A stretch of DNA of 64,000 nt from positions 1,240,001-1,304,000 of the forward strand of contig NZ_FOCW01000001.1 of assembly GCF_900110225.1 (NCBI RefSeq). Direction: 5' to 3'. The stretch is from Allobrachymonas denitrificans DSM 15123 (GTDB taxonomy: Bacteria > Pseudomonadota > Gammaproteobacteria > Burkholderiales > Burkholderiaceae_C). Of the stretch, positions 26,535-35,195 are shown one piece after another. Each line of letters begins with the position of its first letter. The first letter of the stretch is position 1. Made by a program: the position numbers and the translations under genes. The notes under the pieces are model-generated. The model had not been told where the DNA came from. It saw nothing but the letters and a program-made list of their open reading frames with translations, and did no database searches.

Positions 26535-28418
26535 ATGTCCGCATTGCTCGACAGCATTCATTCCCCGAAAGACTTGCGCAATCTGCCGCGCCAGCAGTTG
26601 CAGTCCCTGGCTGACGAATTGCGGGCATTCCTGCTGGACAGCGTCTCGCAGACCGGCGGCCACCTGAGTTCCAACCTCGGCACCGTCGAGCTTTCGGTTG
26701 CACTGCACTACGTCTACAACACGCCTGAAGACCGCATCGTCTGGGACGTGGGCCATCAGACCTATCCGCACAAGATCCTGACCGGTCGCCGCGACCGCAT
26801 GGGCAGCCTGCGCCAGCTCGGCGGCCTGAGCGGCTTTCCGCGCCGTGACGAGAGCGAGTACGACACCTTCGGCACCGCGCACTCGTCCACCAGCATTTCT
26901 GCTGCCATGGGCATGGCCATTGCCGCACGCCAGAAGGGCGACGACCGCTACAGCATTGCCGTGATCGGCGACGGCGCCATGACGGCCGGCATGGCCTTCG
27001 AGGCACTGAACAACGCCGGCGTTGAGGAAGACATCCGTCTGCTGGTGATCCTGAACGACAACGACATGAGCATCAGCCCGCCGGTGGGCGCACTCAACCG
27101 CTATCTGGCGCAGCTGATGAGCGGCCAGTTCTATGCAGCGGCCAAGAACGTGGGCAAGAGCGTGCTCAAGAATGCACCGCCCCTGCTGTCGCTGGCCAAG
27201 CGCCTGGAGCAGCAAGCCAAGGGCATGGTCGTGCCGGCCACGCTGTTCGAGAAATTCGGCTTCAACTACATCGGCCCCATCGATGGTCATGATCTCGAAT
27301 CGCTGATTCCGACGCTGGAAAACATCAAGCACCTCAAGGGTCCGCAATTCCTGCATGTGGTCACGCGCAAGGGGCAGGGCTACAAGCTGGCCGAAGCCGA
27401 TCCCATCGCCTACCATGGCCCGGGCAAGTTCGATCCCAGTATCGGCCTGCAAAAACCGGCCACGCCGCCCAAGACGACCTTCACCCAGGTGTTCGGCCAG
27501 TGGCTGTGCGACATGGCGGCTGCCGACGAGCGTCTGGTGGGCATCACGCCGGCCATGCGCGAAGGATCGGGCATGGTGGAATTCCACCACCGCTTCCCCA
27601 AGCGTTATTACGACGTGGGCATTGCCGAGCAGCATGCGGTGACCTTTGCCGGTGGCCTCGCCTGCGAAGGCCTCAAGCCGGTGGTCGCCATCTATTCCAC
27701 CTTTCTGCAGCGCGCCTATGACCAGCTGGTGCACGATGTTGCCCTGCAGAACCTGCCGGTGGTGTTCGCCCTCGACCGCGCCGGTCTGGTAGGCGCGGAT
27801 GGCGCCACGCATGCCGGCAACTATGACATCGCCTTCACGCGCTGCATTCCCAACATGAGCGTGGCCTGCCCGGCAGACGAGGCCGAGTGCCGCCAATTGC
27901 TCACGGCCGCCTATCGCCAGAACCATCCGGTGACGGTGCGTTACCCTCGTGGCGCCGGTGTCGGCACGGTTCCGGCGTCTACGCTGGAGGACCTGCCGTT
28001 CGGCAAGGGCGAGATGCGCCGCAAGGGCCAGCGTATTGCCTTGCTGGCGTTTGGCACGCTGCTGTATCCGGCGCTCGAGGCTGCAGAGCAGCTCGATGCC
28101 ACCGTGGTCAACATGCGCTGGGCCAAGCCGCTTGACCATGCGCTGCTCGAGGAAGTGGCGCGCTCGCACGATGCCCTGGTCACCATCGAGGACGGCTGCA
28201 TCATGGGCGGTGCAGGCAGCGCGGTGCTGGAATACCTGCAGGCACATGGCATCACCTGCCCGGTGCTGCAGCTGGGTTTCCCCGACGTATTCATCGAACA
28301 TGGCGACCCGGTCAAGCTGCTGCAACTGCAGGGACTGGATGCGCCCGGCATTGCCGCCAGCGTGCAGCGCCGCTTTCCCGATCTGCTTCCGGCTGCCGTT
28401 TTCGAACGCGCGTCCTAG
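26535..28418 (+). CDS. dxs: 1-Deoxy-D-xylulose-5-phosphate synthase
   Basis: Dxs (627 residues) makes DXP from pyruvate and glyceraldehyde 3-phosphate, the first step of the MEP isoprenoid pathway. The thiamine-diphosphate motif [18 protein letters not shown] with its NDNDMSI partner is at about 150-182. The transketolase-like middle domain has [12 protein letters not shown] and [15 protein letters not shown], and the C-terminal domain ends the chain. It lies 124 bp after ispA on the same strand, so it may be co-transcribed. Confidence 0.96.
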   Translation: MSALLDSIHSPKDLRNLPRQQLQSLADELRAFLLDSVSQTGGHLSSNLGTVELSVALHYVYNTPEDRIVWDVGHQTYPHKILTGRRDRMGSLRQLGGLSGFPRRDESEYDTFGTAHSSTSISAAMGMAIAARQKGDDRYSIAVIGDGAMTAGMAFEALNNAGVEEDIRLLVILNDNDMSISPPVGALNRYLAQLMSGQFYAAAKNVGKSVLKNAPPLLSLAKRLEQQAKGMVVPATLFEKFGFNYIGPIDGHDLESLIPTLENIKHLKGPQFLHVVTRKGQGYKLAEADPIAYHGPGKFDPSIGLQKPATPPKTTFTQVFGQWLCDMAAADERLVGITPAMREGSGMVEFHHRFPKRYYDVGIAEQHAVTFAGGLACEGLKPVVAIYSTFLQRAYDQLVHDVALQNLPVVFALDRAGLVGADGATHAGNYDIAFTRCIPNMSVACPADEAECRQLLTAAYRQNHPVTVRYPRGAGVGTVPASTLEDLPFGKGEMRRKGQRIALLAFGTLLYPALEAAEQLDATVVNMRWAKPLDHALLEEVARSHDALVTIEDGCIMGGAGSAVLEYLQAHGITCPVLQLGFPDVFIEHGDPVKLLQLQGLDAPGIAASVQRRFPDLLPAAVFERAS

Positions 28419-28503
28419 AAAAAACCCTGACAGATGCTGACGGGCGCAACTTTATAATTCCGCAGTCAATTTGGATTGTTTCTTGTTGTAATTGGAGATT
28501 GGA

Positions 28504-29652
28504 ATGGATCGTCGTTCACTTGTGAAAAACCTCGGTATTGCTGGTGCAACCGTTGCTGCTGGCGCCCTGGCCGCCTGCGGCAAGAAGGAAGAAGCAGCCC
28601 CCGCAACGGCCGCGGCTTCCGGCGGCGCTCCTGCCGTCCAGACTGGCGAGACCGTACGCTGGCGCCTGGCTTCCAGCTTTCCGAAATCGCTGGACACCAT
28701 CTTCGGTAGTGCCGAAATGTTCGCCAAGACCGTAAAGGAGCTGTCCGGCGGCAAGTTCGAGGTGTCCGTGCACCCGGCTGGCGAGTTGATGCCTGCTTTC
28801 GGCGTGGTGGATGCGCTGCAGAACAACACCGTGGAAATGGCTCAGACCGCTTCCTACTACTTCACCGGCAAGGATCCGCTGTTCGCCTTCAGCTGCGCCG
28901 TGCCGTTCGGCCTGACGGCCCGCCAGATGGATTCCTGGAAAGAGCAGGGCAATGGCGGCAAGCTGATGAACGAGTTCTACGCCAAGTACAACTTCTTCTC
29001 TGCCAGCGCCGGCAACACCAGCACCCAGATGGGCGGCTGGTACCGCAAGGAAATCAAGACCGTGGCCGACCTGCAGGGCCTGAAAATGCGTCTGGGTGGC
29101 GGCATCTTCGGTGAAACCATGGCCAAGCTGGGCGTTGTGGCCCAGAACATGCCTGCCGGCGACGTGTACCAGGCTCTGGAAAAGGGCACTCTGGATGCGA
29201 CCGAATTCGTCGGCCCGTACGATGATGAAAAGCTGGGCTTCAACAAGGTAGCTCCGTTCTACTACTACCCCGGCTGGTGGGAAGGTGGCGCCGATCTGGA
29301 ATTCTTCATCAACAAGAAGGCTTTCGACGCGCTGTCCGAGACCAACAAGGCCATCGTCATGGCAGCAACCAAGGTGGCTGCCCGCGACATGACCACCAAG
29401 TACGACGCCAAAAACCCGATCGCCCTGAAGAACCTGGTGGCAGCCGGCACCAAGCTGATGCCGTTCTCCAAGGAAGTCATGGATGCCGGCTACAAGGCCG
29501 CCATGGAAGTGTTCGCCGAGCACGAAGCCAAGTCGCCCGAATTCAAGAAGGTGCACCAGGACATGCGCGCATTCCAGCGTGACCAGATCCTGTGGAACCG
29601 TTTCTCCGAGTTCCGCTACAACAGCTACATGGCTACGCTGAACAACCTGTAA
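28504..29652 (+). CDS. TRAP transporter substrate-binding protein, TakP-like
   Basis: This protein of 382 residues is the DctP-type binding protein of a sodium-driven TRAP importer. The N-terminus combines a twin arginine (MDRRSLVKNL) with a lipobox LAAC, Cys25, so it may be a Tat-exported lipoprotein. The body closely follows the alpha-keto-acid binding protein TakP: GGWYRKEIKTVADLQGLKMR, ALEKGTLDATEFVGPYDDEKLG and YYYPGWWEGGADLEFFIN. A 2-oxoacid such as pyruvate is thus the likely ligand. A TATAAT box (28453-28458) lies 45 bp upstream. Unusually, the permease genes are convergent rather than co-directional. Confidence 0.9.
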   Translation: MDRRSLVKNLGIAGATVAAGALAACGKKEEAAPATAAASGGAPAVQTGETVRWRLASSFPKSLDTIFGSAEMFAKTVKELSGGKFEVSVHPAGELMPAFGVVDALQNNTVEMAQTASYYFTGKDPLFAFSCAVPFGLTARQMDSWKEQGNGGKLMNEFYAKYNFFSASAGNTSTQMGGWYRKEIKTVADLQGLKMRLGGGIFGETMAKLGVVAQNMPAGDVYQALEKGTLDATEFVGPYDDEKLGFNKVAPFYYYPGWWEGGADLEFFINKKAFDALSETNKAIVMAATKVAARDMTTKYDAKNPIALKNLVAAGTKLMPFSKEVMDAGYKAAMEVFAEHEAKSPEFKKVHQDMRAFQRDQILWNRFSEFRYNSYMATLNNL

Positions 29653-29675
29653 GCCCTCGGGCTTGTAGACGGAAG

Positions 29676-29700
29676 GCCGCCCCTTGGGGCGGCTTTTTTT
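29676..29700 (+). terminator. Terminator after the TRAP binding-protein gene
   Basis: GCCGCCCC (29676-29683) pairs with GGGGCGGC (29686-29693) and is followed by seven T residues. It is a strong intrinsic terminator 24 bp after the stop codon. Confidence 0.92.
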
Positions 29701-29933
29701 ATGGTCAGAAGGGAAGGACAGACTTGCTGGAGCCGTTTGTTTCCAATGTGGCTCTGAGCGTGCCTGATTGTGGCGACAGAGTCCGCAGCCATGCCCCGGA
29801 GCAACCATGTGGCCACTGAGGGCTCTCCGGACGAGCAACTCGCGCCTTCCACTGCCGATCTGAAACCCAAGCCAAACGTATCACATGGCGTTAGCCGCCT
29901 GACTCCCAGTGGTTCTCTACGTGTCCGGACATG

Positions 29934-29960
29934 AAAAACGCCCCTGAACGGGGCGTTTTT
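29934..29960. terminator. Bidirectional terminator next to the TRAP permease genes
   Basis: AAAAACGCCCC (29934-29944) pairs perfectly with GGGGCGTTTTT (29950-29960) around a 5-nt loop. With A and T tracts on both arms it can stop transcription from both sides. It lies 21 bp beyond the end of the minus-strand large-permease gene. The stretch between this and the terminator at 29676 holds no recognisable gene. Confidence 0.88.
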
Positions 29961-29980
29961 CGGAGCGCAGGGCGCTTTTT

Positions 29981-31921
29981 TTACTGTGCCTTGGGCACGC
30001 TGCGCTTCATCGCAGCCATCGGGTCATCACTGAACCCGCTGCCATCCCCCGCAGCAGGCGGAGGCGTCAGCGGATCGGCGCTGCCGGTCGTCGCGGAAGC
30101 CGGCTCGGGAGCTGCTGCCGGTGCAGGTGCGGGAGCTGCGGCGCCCGACGGACCAATCACCGGATCAGCGGGAGCGAGGTCATCGGCCGGAGCCAGATCA
30201 TCTGCAGGCGGGGCAGGCATGGACGTGCTGCCGGAGCCTGTTGCCGGAGAATCCATGGAATCCAGCGGTGGTGCCCCCAGGCTGTCGCGCATCTGTGCAC
30301 CAACCTTGTCGAGGTCATAGGTCTGCTTGGCATCCAGGTTGCCCGTCACCAGGCCCGGGAAGGCAATCAGCACACCCACCATGACCAGCTGGATCACCAC
30401 GAAGGGAATGGCACCCCAGTAGATCTGCATGGTCGTCACCGGCTGCGTGATCTTTTGCGTGACCTTGTCCATATAGGGCTTGGCCGGCGCCACGGAACGC
30501 AGGAAGAAGAGGGCGAAGCCGAAGGGCGGGTGCAGGAAGGAGGTCTGCATGTTCACCGCCAGCAGCACACCGAACCAGATCAGGTCGATGCCCAACTTTT
30601 CGGCAACGGGCGCCAGCAGCGGCACCACGATAAATGACAACTCGAAGTAATCCAGGAAGAACGCGAGGAAGAAGATCATCACGTTCACCAGGATCAGGAA
30701 GCCGACAGCACCGCCCGGCAGGTCGGACAGCAGGTGCTCCACCCAGCGCGGGCCGTCGGCACCCTGGAACACCAGGCTGAACACGGTGGCACCGATCAGG
30801 ATGAACATCACGAAGCTGGCGAGCTTGGTAGTGGAGGCCAGGGCCTGCGTGAGCAGCTTGTAGCTCATGCGGCCGCGCACCAGAGCCATCACCAGGGCGC
30901 CGACAGCCCCCATGGCGCCACCCTCGGTCGGAGTGGCAATGCCCAGGAAGATGGTACCCAGCACCAGGAAGATCAGCAGCAGGGGAGGGATCAGCACGAA
31001 GGTGACACGTTCGGCCAGCTTGGACAGCAGCCCCATGCCGGTCACCTTGTTGAAGATGGCAATCACCCAGGCAACGAACACGCCGCCGCACATAGCGACC
31101 ACGATTTTCTCGTCGGTGGGCACGCTGGTGACGGGCTTGCCTTCCAGCCAGGTGTGGATGTCAGCCATGTGGCGAGCCAGGAAAACGGCCACCAGCGTGG
31201 ACAGGACGGTCAGCACCAGCAGCGACTGGTAGCCGCCGCTGCCATTCGGCTCACGGTAAATGCGTGCCTCGGGAGGCAGGGCAGGGACACGGGCGGGCTT
31301 GAAGATAGCCAGGGCGATGACATACAGCGCGTACAGGCCCATCAGCATGAAACCGGGGATAAAGGCGCCCTTGTACATGTCACCCACGCTGCGGCCCAGC
31401 TGGTCGGCCATGATGATCAGCACCAGCGACGGCGGGATGATCTGCGCCAGCGTGCCGGAAGCGGCAATCACGCCGCTGGCCAGACGACGGTCGTAGCCGT
31501 AGCGCAGCATGATGGGCAGCGAAATCAGGCCCATGGAAATGACGGAAGCGGCCACCACGCCGGTCGTGGCTGCCAGCAGGGCGCCAACGAACACCACGGC
31601 CAGAGCCAGGCCGCCGCGCATCGGACCGAACACCTGACCGACAGTGTCGAGCAGGTCTTCCGCCATGCCGCTGCGCTCCAAAATCAGGCCCATCAGGGTG
31701 AAGAAGGGCACGGCGAGCAGGGTGTCGTTCTGCATGATGCCGAACAGGCGCAAGGGCAGGGCCTGCATCAGCGAAGCCGGCAGCACGCCCAGTTCGATAC
31801 CGATGAAGCCAAAGAACAGGCCGCATGCCCCCAGGCTGAATGCGACTGGAAAGCCGATCAGCAGGAAGACGATCAGCCCCGCAAACATGATCGGGGCGAA
31901 GTTGGAAGTAATGAAATCCAT
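29981..31921 (-). CDS. TRAP transporter large permease (DctM family) with Pro/Ala-rich tail
   Basis: This 646-residue membrane protein is the transport subunit of the TRAP system. The body, with about 13-14 helices, has DctM motifs such as GLILERSGMAEDLLDT, SGTLAQIIPPSLVLIIMADQLG, TPTEGGAMGAVGALV and NMQTSFLHPPFGFALFFLR, with the long central loop of the larger TakM-like branch. From about residue 549 on there is a 98-residue tail that is unlike the family core. It is rich in Pro, Ala, Asp and Ser, has the repeat DDLAPA-DDLAPA and ends with KRSVPKAQ. The tail is probably disordered; its role is unknown. Confidence 0.9.
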   Translation of the reverse strand: MDFITSNFAPIMFAGLIVFLLIGFPVAFSLGACGLFFGFIGIELGVLPASLMQALPLRLFGIMQNDTLLAVPFFTLMGLILERSGMAEDLLDTVGQVFGPMRGGLALAVVFVGALLAATTGVVAASVISMGLISLPIMLRYGYDRRLASGVIAASGTLAQIIPPSLVLIIMADQLGRSVGDMYKGAFIPGFMLMGLYALYVIALAIFKPARVPALPPEARIYREPNGSGGYQSLLVLTVLSTLVAVFLARHMADIHTWLEGKPVTSVPTDEKIVVAMCGGVFVAWVIAIFNKVTGMGLLSKLAERVTFVLIPPLLLIFLVLGTIFLGIATPTEGGAMGAVGALVMALVRGRMSYKLLTQALASTTKLASFVMFILIGATVFSLVFQGADGPRWVEHLLSDLPGGAVGFLILVNVMIFFLAFFLDYFELSFIVVPLLAPVAEKLGIDLIWFGVLLAVNMQTSFLHPPFGFALFFLRSVAPAKPYMDKVTQKITQPVTTMQIYWGAIPFVVIQLVMVGVLIAFPGLVTGNLDAKQTYDLDKVGAQMRDSLGAPPLDSMDSPATGSGSTSMPAPPADDLAPADDLAPADPVIGPSGAAAPAPAPAAAPEPASATTGSADPLTPPPAAGDGSGFSDDPMAAMKRSVPKAQ

Positions 31922-31937
31922 GGTTCAGGCGCTCCGC

Positions 31938-32531
31938 TCAGGTGTTCTTGTTTTCTTCGCTCTTGCGGATGGCCTCGGCCAGTTCCTCTTCGGCGCTCTT
32001 TTCGCCTTCCTTGAGCGTCGGATCCGGAATGCGGCCCTGCAGGAAGGCCACGCGCTTGATCAGTTCGGACCAGCCCTGCAACAGCAACAGGATGAAACCC
32101 AGCGGCAATGCAACCCATACCGGCCAGCGGATCAGGCCACCCGGGTTGCCGGACATCTCACCGGTCTGGTATTGCTGGATCAGCATGGGAATGCCGAAAT
32201 ACAGCACAACCAGGCACAGCGGAGTGAGGAACAGGGCAAAACCAGCGATATCGACCCACATCTGTGCGCGCTTGGACAGCTTGCTGTTGAGCACGTCAAT
32301 GCGCACGTGTTCCTGGTTGAGCAGCGTGTAGCCGGCCGCTACCAGGAAAGCCCAGGCAAACAGGTACCACTGAATTTCAAGGTAGGCATTGGAGCTGACG
32401 TTGAACGCCTTGCGGACCACCGCGTTGATGGCGCTGATCAGGGTGGAAGCCAGAATGAGCCAGATGACGAGTTTGCCGACGAGTCGGTTGAGCGCATCAA
32501 TGGCCCTGGAGAGTTGCAGGAGCAAGGACAT
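31938..32531 (-). CDS. TRAP transporter small permease (DctQ family)
   Basis: This protein of 197 residues has four predicted membrane helices and is the small TRAP membrane subunit. Features are VRKAFNVSSNAYLEIQWYLFAWAFLVAAGYTL and HVRIDVL, typical of DctQ proteins of the TakQ type, and a charged C-terminus. The ATG at 32531 precedes the conserved MSLLLQLSRAIDALN. It is translated just ahead of the large permease (16-bp gap). Confidence 0.9.
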   Translation of the reverse strand: MSLLLQLSRAIDALNRLVGKLVIWLILASTLISAINAVVRKAFNVSSNAYLEIQWYLFAWAFLVAAGYTLLNQEHVRIDVLNSKLSKRAQMWVDIAGFALFLTPLCLVVLYFGIPMLIQQYQTGEMSGNPGGLIRWPVWVALPLGFILLLLQGWSELIKRVAFLQGRIPDPTLKEGEKSAEEELAEAIRKSEENKNT

Positions 32532-32759
32532 GGTGTCTCCGTGGTAACTACATGACCCGTGCATTGCATTTGATTGCCGGAGTTACCTGACATCACAATG
32601 ACGGAAAGCAGGCATTTTACGACTTGCAAGGGGCTTCGCTCCCCAAAATTGCACGACAGTTCGGGGAAAACCCCGCTTGAGGAGATTTCAAGGGAGTTTG
32701 CAGCAGCCTTGCACCGGCCTGTGTTCCACGCACTCCGTCCTTCTTGCGTCTGCTGGCGC

Positions 32760-33011
32760 TCAGGTGCTGTCGTCGCTGTTGCGGCGTGCGCCACGTATGT
32801 TCATGAAGGCCAGAGCCAGCTGCAGGACCAATAGAGCAGGTGCGTCATGCTGCAAGGCCCACCAGGCCCAGACAGCATTGCTCAGCAGAAAGGTCCAGAA
32901 ACCGATGCGGCGCCGGTCTTCACGCGAGGAAGCCGTGAACCAGGACGCCGCCACCGTGATCAGCATGGCCAGCCATTGCAGCCAGTCGAAGCGGTTTAGC
33001 CATTCACTCAT
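32760..33011 (-). CDS. Small membrane protein of unknown function
   Basis: This 83-residue protein has two to three hydrophobic segments (about 10-26, 38-52 and 57-71) and a charged loop SREDRRRIG. Tryptophan-rich helices and NIRGARRN near the C-terminus resemble an unnamed Burkholderiales membrane family. The ATG at 33011 is preferred over an in-frame start at 33098 because the extra residues are unlike a signal or helix. Its function is unknown. Confidence 0.6.
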   Translation of the reverse strand: MSEWLNRFDWLQWLAMLITVAASWFTASSREDRRRIGFWTFLLSNAVWAWWALQHDAPALLVLQLALAFMNIRGARRNSDDST

Positions 33012-33151
33012 GCCGGGAAGCGTCAAAGCGCGTAGTTGCCATGGACGCATTCTTGGCTGGGGGCGAGTATGGGCGTGTAGGAGTGCAGCCGTTTCCACGA
33101 GTCGGCCAACAGGTTTGCCTGGTCGGCCAAACCCTTAATTTGACATAATAT

Positions 33152-33172
33152 ACATCGTATAAAATATGATGT
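33152..33172. repeat. Imperfect palindrome in the AT-rich region upstream of rquA
   Basis: ACATCGTAT (33152-33160), a 3-base spacer AAA, and ATATGATGT (33164-33172) form an inverted repeat with eight of nine pairs. It lies in a markedly AT-rich stretch of an otherwise GC-rich region and next to a -35-like TTGACA (33140-33145). It may be an operator for an unknown regulator. The 346-bp gap from 33012 to 33357 holds no gene I can support. Confidence 0.4.
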
Positions 33173-33231
33173 CGATCCGACGGTGGTGCTTTACTGCAAC
33201 GATCTCGCTAATCCTTAATTGATATTCTGGA

Positions 33232-33245
33232 CAGATTGTCATCAA
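33232..33245 (+). promoter_or_regulatory. Candidate FNR/ANR-type site upstream of rquA
   Basis: CAGAT-TGTC-ATCAA matches eight of ten specific bases of the FNR consensus TTGAT-N4-ATCAA, with one perfect half-site. A second TTGAT half-site lies at 33219-33223. The position, about 110-120 bp upstream of the chosen start, would suit oxygen-controlled expression of a rhodoquinone gene, but no good -10 box was found at the right distance. Confidence 0.35.
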
Positions 33246-33357
33246 CTTGGCTTCAAACCGTCATCTCGCGCTGTTTTGACCAAAAACTGCAACGGCAACA
33301 TGGTAAAACATGGTTTTCCCTAGTATTTCCACCCGCAGTTTAGGAAAGCCATCATCC

Positions 33358-34077
33358 GTGCCTGACGTCAAGACACAATCCCAAGCCGTCGCCGTGAGCG
33401 CCATTTCTGCACCACCGCAGTATCTGTCCGACACCTATTCCTGGGCCTACGTAACGCCTGAAGCCGTCCACCGTTTCGAGCGCCAGTGGCTGGTCAACCT
33501 GATCCTGTGGGGTAATTTCCCGCGCCTGCGCGACATGGCGCTGGATGCGTTCGGCAAGCAGCTGACTGGCCGCAGCCTGCAGGTGGCCTGCGTGTATGGC
33601 GACCTGACGGCCCGCATGGCGGCGCGCCATGCCGACGAAAGCCAGCTGGACGTGATCGACGTGCTGCCGGTGCAGATCGAGAACCTCAAGCGCAAGCTGG
33701 GCCTCAGGAGCAAGGTCGGCATCATCCAGGCCAACAGCGCTGCACTGCCGCAAGCCGATGCCAGCTACGATCGTGCCTTGCTGTATTTCCTGTTGCACGA
33801 GCAGCCCGAAGATGTGCGCGTCAAGACCGTGCGTGAAGCTTTCCGCGTGGTCAAGCCCGGGGGCAAGATCGTCTTTGTGGACTACCACAAGCCCCGCCTG
33901 TGGCATCCGCTGTATCCGGTGATGCGCATGGTGCTCAAGACGCTGGAGCCCTATGCGCTGGACCTGTGGAGCCGCGAGATCACCGACTGGTTCCCGGCCG
34001 AATTCAAGACGGCCAGCATCAGCAAGAAGACATACTTCGGTGGCCTGTACCAGATCATCGAGGTGGTGCGCGCCTGA
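33358..34077 (+). CDS. rquA: Rhodoquinone biosynthesis protein RquA
   Basis: This 239-residue protein (255 if the upstream ATG at 33310 is used) has the class I methyltransferase fold. It carries the hallmarks of RquA and not of UbiE/UbiG: YLSDTYSWAYVTPEAVHRFE, RQWLVNLILWGN, the altered SAM loop VACVYGDLTARMA, DVIDVLPVQIENLKRKLG, LLYFLLHEQPEDVR and VKPGGKIVFVDYHKP. RquA replaces a methoxy group of ubiquinone with an amino group, giving rhodoquinone, a low-potential quinone for fumarate respiration. The GTG at 33358 is preferred because taggaaag lies about 9 bp before it. The gene is flanked by palindromes and a strong terminator, and fumarate reductase genes follow on the other strand. Confidence 0.9.
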   Translation: MPDVKTQSQAVAVSAISAPPQYLSDTYSWAYVTPEAVHRFERQWLVNLILWGNFPRLRDMALDAFGKQLTGRSLQVACVYGDLTARMAARHADESQLDVIDVLPVQIENLKRKLGLRSKVGIIQANSAALPQADASYDRALLYFLLHEQPEDVRVKTVREAFRVVKPGGKIVFVDYHKPRLWHPLYPVMRMVLKTLEPYALDLWSREITDWFPAEFKTASISKKTYFGGLYQIIEVVRA

Positions 34078-34087
34078 TCACCCTCTT

Positions 34088-34150
34088 CTGCGACATTCCT
34101 GTCGCAGCCATGAAAAAAGCGATGATTCGGCAAGGAATCATCGCTTTTTT
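34088..34150. terminator. Tandem hairpins and bidirectional terminator after rquA
   Basis: First is CTGCGACA/TGTCGCAG (34088-34095 with 34100-34107, 4-nt loop). Next is a perfect 16-bp stem: A6 plus GCGATGATTC (34113-34128) pairs with GAATCATCGC plus T6 (34135-34150) around GGCAAG. The second is a strong terminator in both directions and ends rquA 36 bp after its stop codon. Confidence 0.92.
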
Positions 34151-34448
34151 ACTTTAATATCAGAGTTTAATCTATTGATATTAAACGATTTTTAAGACCA
34201 GGATTTGACTGACACTGCGCAACCTGATATCCATGTGCGGCCGGACGATGGCAGGTCTTGCGGATGTTCTTGACGATGTTTTTCCTGCTACCCAGGCACT
34301 GCTGGATGACAAGAGCCGACTGCGCACCGCATGCATTGCGGACGACTACTCGCCATCCATGGCTGGATGATTGAGCAAGGGATGGCTCAGCCACCGCGTG
34401 CGCAGCGGCGCTGGTCCCTGATTTCTGGCAGATTCTGTGCTGTGGCTG
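34151..34448. other. Non-coding gap between rquA and frdB with an AT-rich palindrome
   Basis: The gap begins with TTTAATATC (34153-34161) and GATATTAAA (34177-34185), perfect inverted 9-mers in an AT-rich patch. The rest is GC-normal. A 45-codon frame from 34232 to 34369 exists but shows no family I know and no ribosome site, so I do not call it a gene; it might be a remnant. No T-rich terminator is visible for the minus-strand frdB. Confidence 0.5.
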
Positions 34449-35195
34449 TCAGGCAGGCACCAGCGGAATCCACTTGCGAATGCCCTGCATGGCCATCTTG
34501 CGGCGCATGAAGGCCAGTTGTGTCTGCAGCGGCAGGCCTTTCGGGCATAGGTCTTCGCAGCCCAGCAGGCTCATGCAGCCGAAGATACCTTGGTCGTTGC
34601 CGATCAATTCGTAATAGTCGGCATCCTTGCGCAGATCACGCGGGTCGAGGCGGAAACGGGCAATCTTGTTGAGGCCCACCGCTGCCACGAATTCCGGACG
34701 CATCTGCGCCGTGCCACATGCTGCCACGCAGCAGCCGCACTCGATGCAGCGGTCCAGTTCGTAGATCTCTTCGGCCAGTTCCGGCTCCATGCGGGCTTCG
34801 AGCGCATTCACGTCCGGCTCGTCCTGGCCATGAACCCAGGTCTGCAGACGCTCGGCCATTTCACGCATCCAGATGCCGGTATTGACCGACAGGTCGGCAA
34901 TCAGCGCAAAGCCGGGCAAGGGATAGAGCGTGATGTGATCCGGCAGGGTCTGCGTGAGCGTACGGCAGGCCAGGCCCGGACGGCCATTGATCAGCATGGC
35001 ACAGGAGCCGCAGACACCCGCGCGGCAGACAAAGTCGAAATTCAGATCCGGGGCCTGGTTCTCGCGGATCATGTTGAGCGCGATGAACAGCGTCATGCCG
35101 GCCGCTTCGGTGAGCTGGTAGCTTTCCACGCGCGGCGTGGAGGCCGGATCGCGCGGGTTGTGACGGAAGATGGAGAAAGTCAGGGTTCGGCTCAT
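34449..35195 (-). CDS. frdB: Fumarate reductase iron-sulfur subunit
   Basis: FrdB (248 residues) carries three clusters between FrdA and the quinone site. The 2Fe-2S cysteines are C57, C62, C65 and C77. Those of the 4Fe-4S are C150, C153, C156 and C217, and those of the 3Fe-4S are C160, C207 and C213. These match the Wolinella succinogenes FrdB pattern with a shift of at most one position, as I recall it. The start overlaps the end of frdA by 4 bp (ATGA), so it is the last gene of the coupled operon frdCAB. A succinate dehydrogenase role in the reverse direction is possible, but rquA beside it favours fumarate reduction. Confidence 0.92.
   Translation of the reverse strand: MSRTLTFSIFRHNPRDPASTPRVESYQLTEAAGMTLFIALNMIRENQAPDLNFDFVCRAGVCGSCAMLINGRPGLACRTLTQTLPDHITLYPLPGFALIADLSVNTGIWMREMAERLQTWVHGQDEPDVNALEARMEPELAEEIYELDRCIECGCCVAACGTAQMRPEFVAAVGLNKIARFRLDPRDLRKDADYYELIGNDQGIFGCMSLLGCEDLCPKGLPLQTQLAFMRRKMAMQGIRKWIPLVPA

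Noticed and set aside
33358-34077. Annotation as a ubiquinone methyltransferase (UbiE/UbiG type)
   Set aside because: The SAM loop is VACVYGD rather than a Gly-rich motif, and the DTYSWAY and RQWLVNLILWGN blocks are those of RquA.
34232-34369. 45-codon frame between rquA and frdB as a small gene
   Set aside because: No ribosome site, no recognisable family and no support beyond an open frame.
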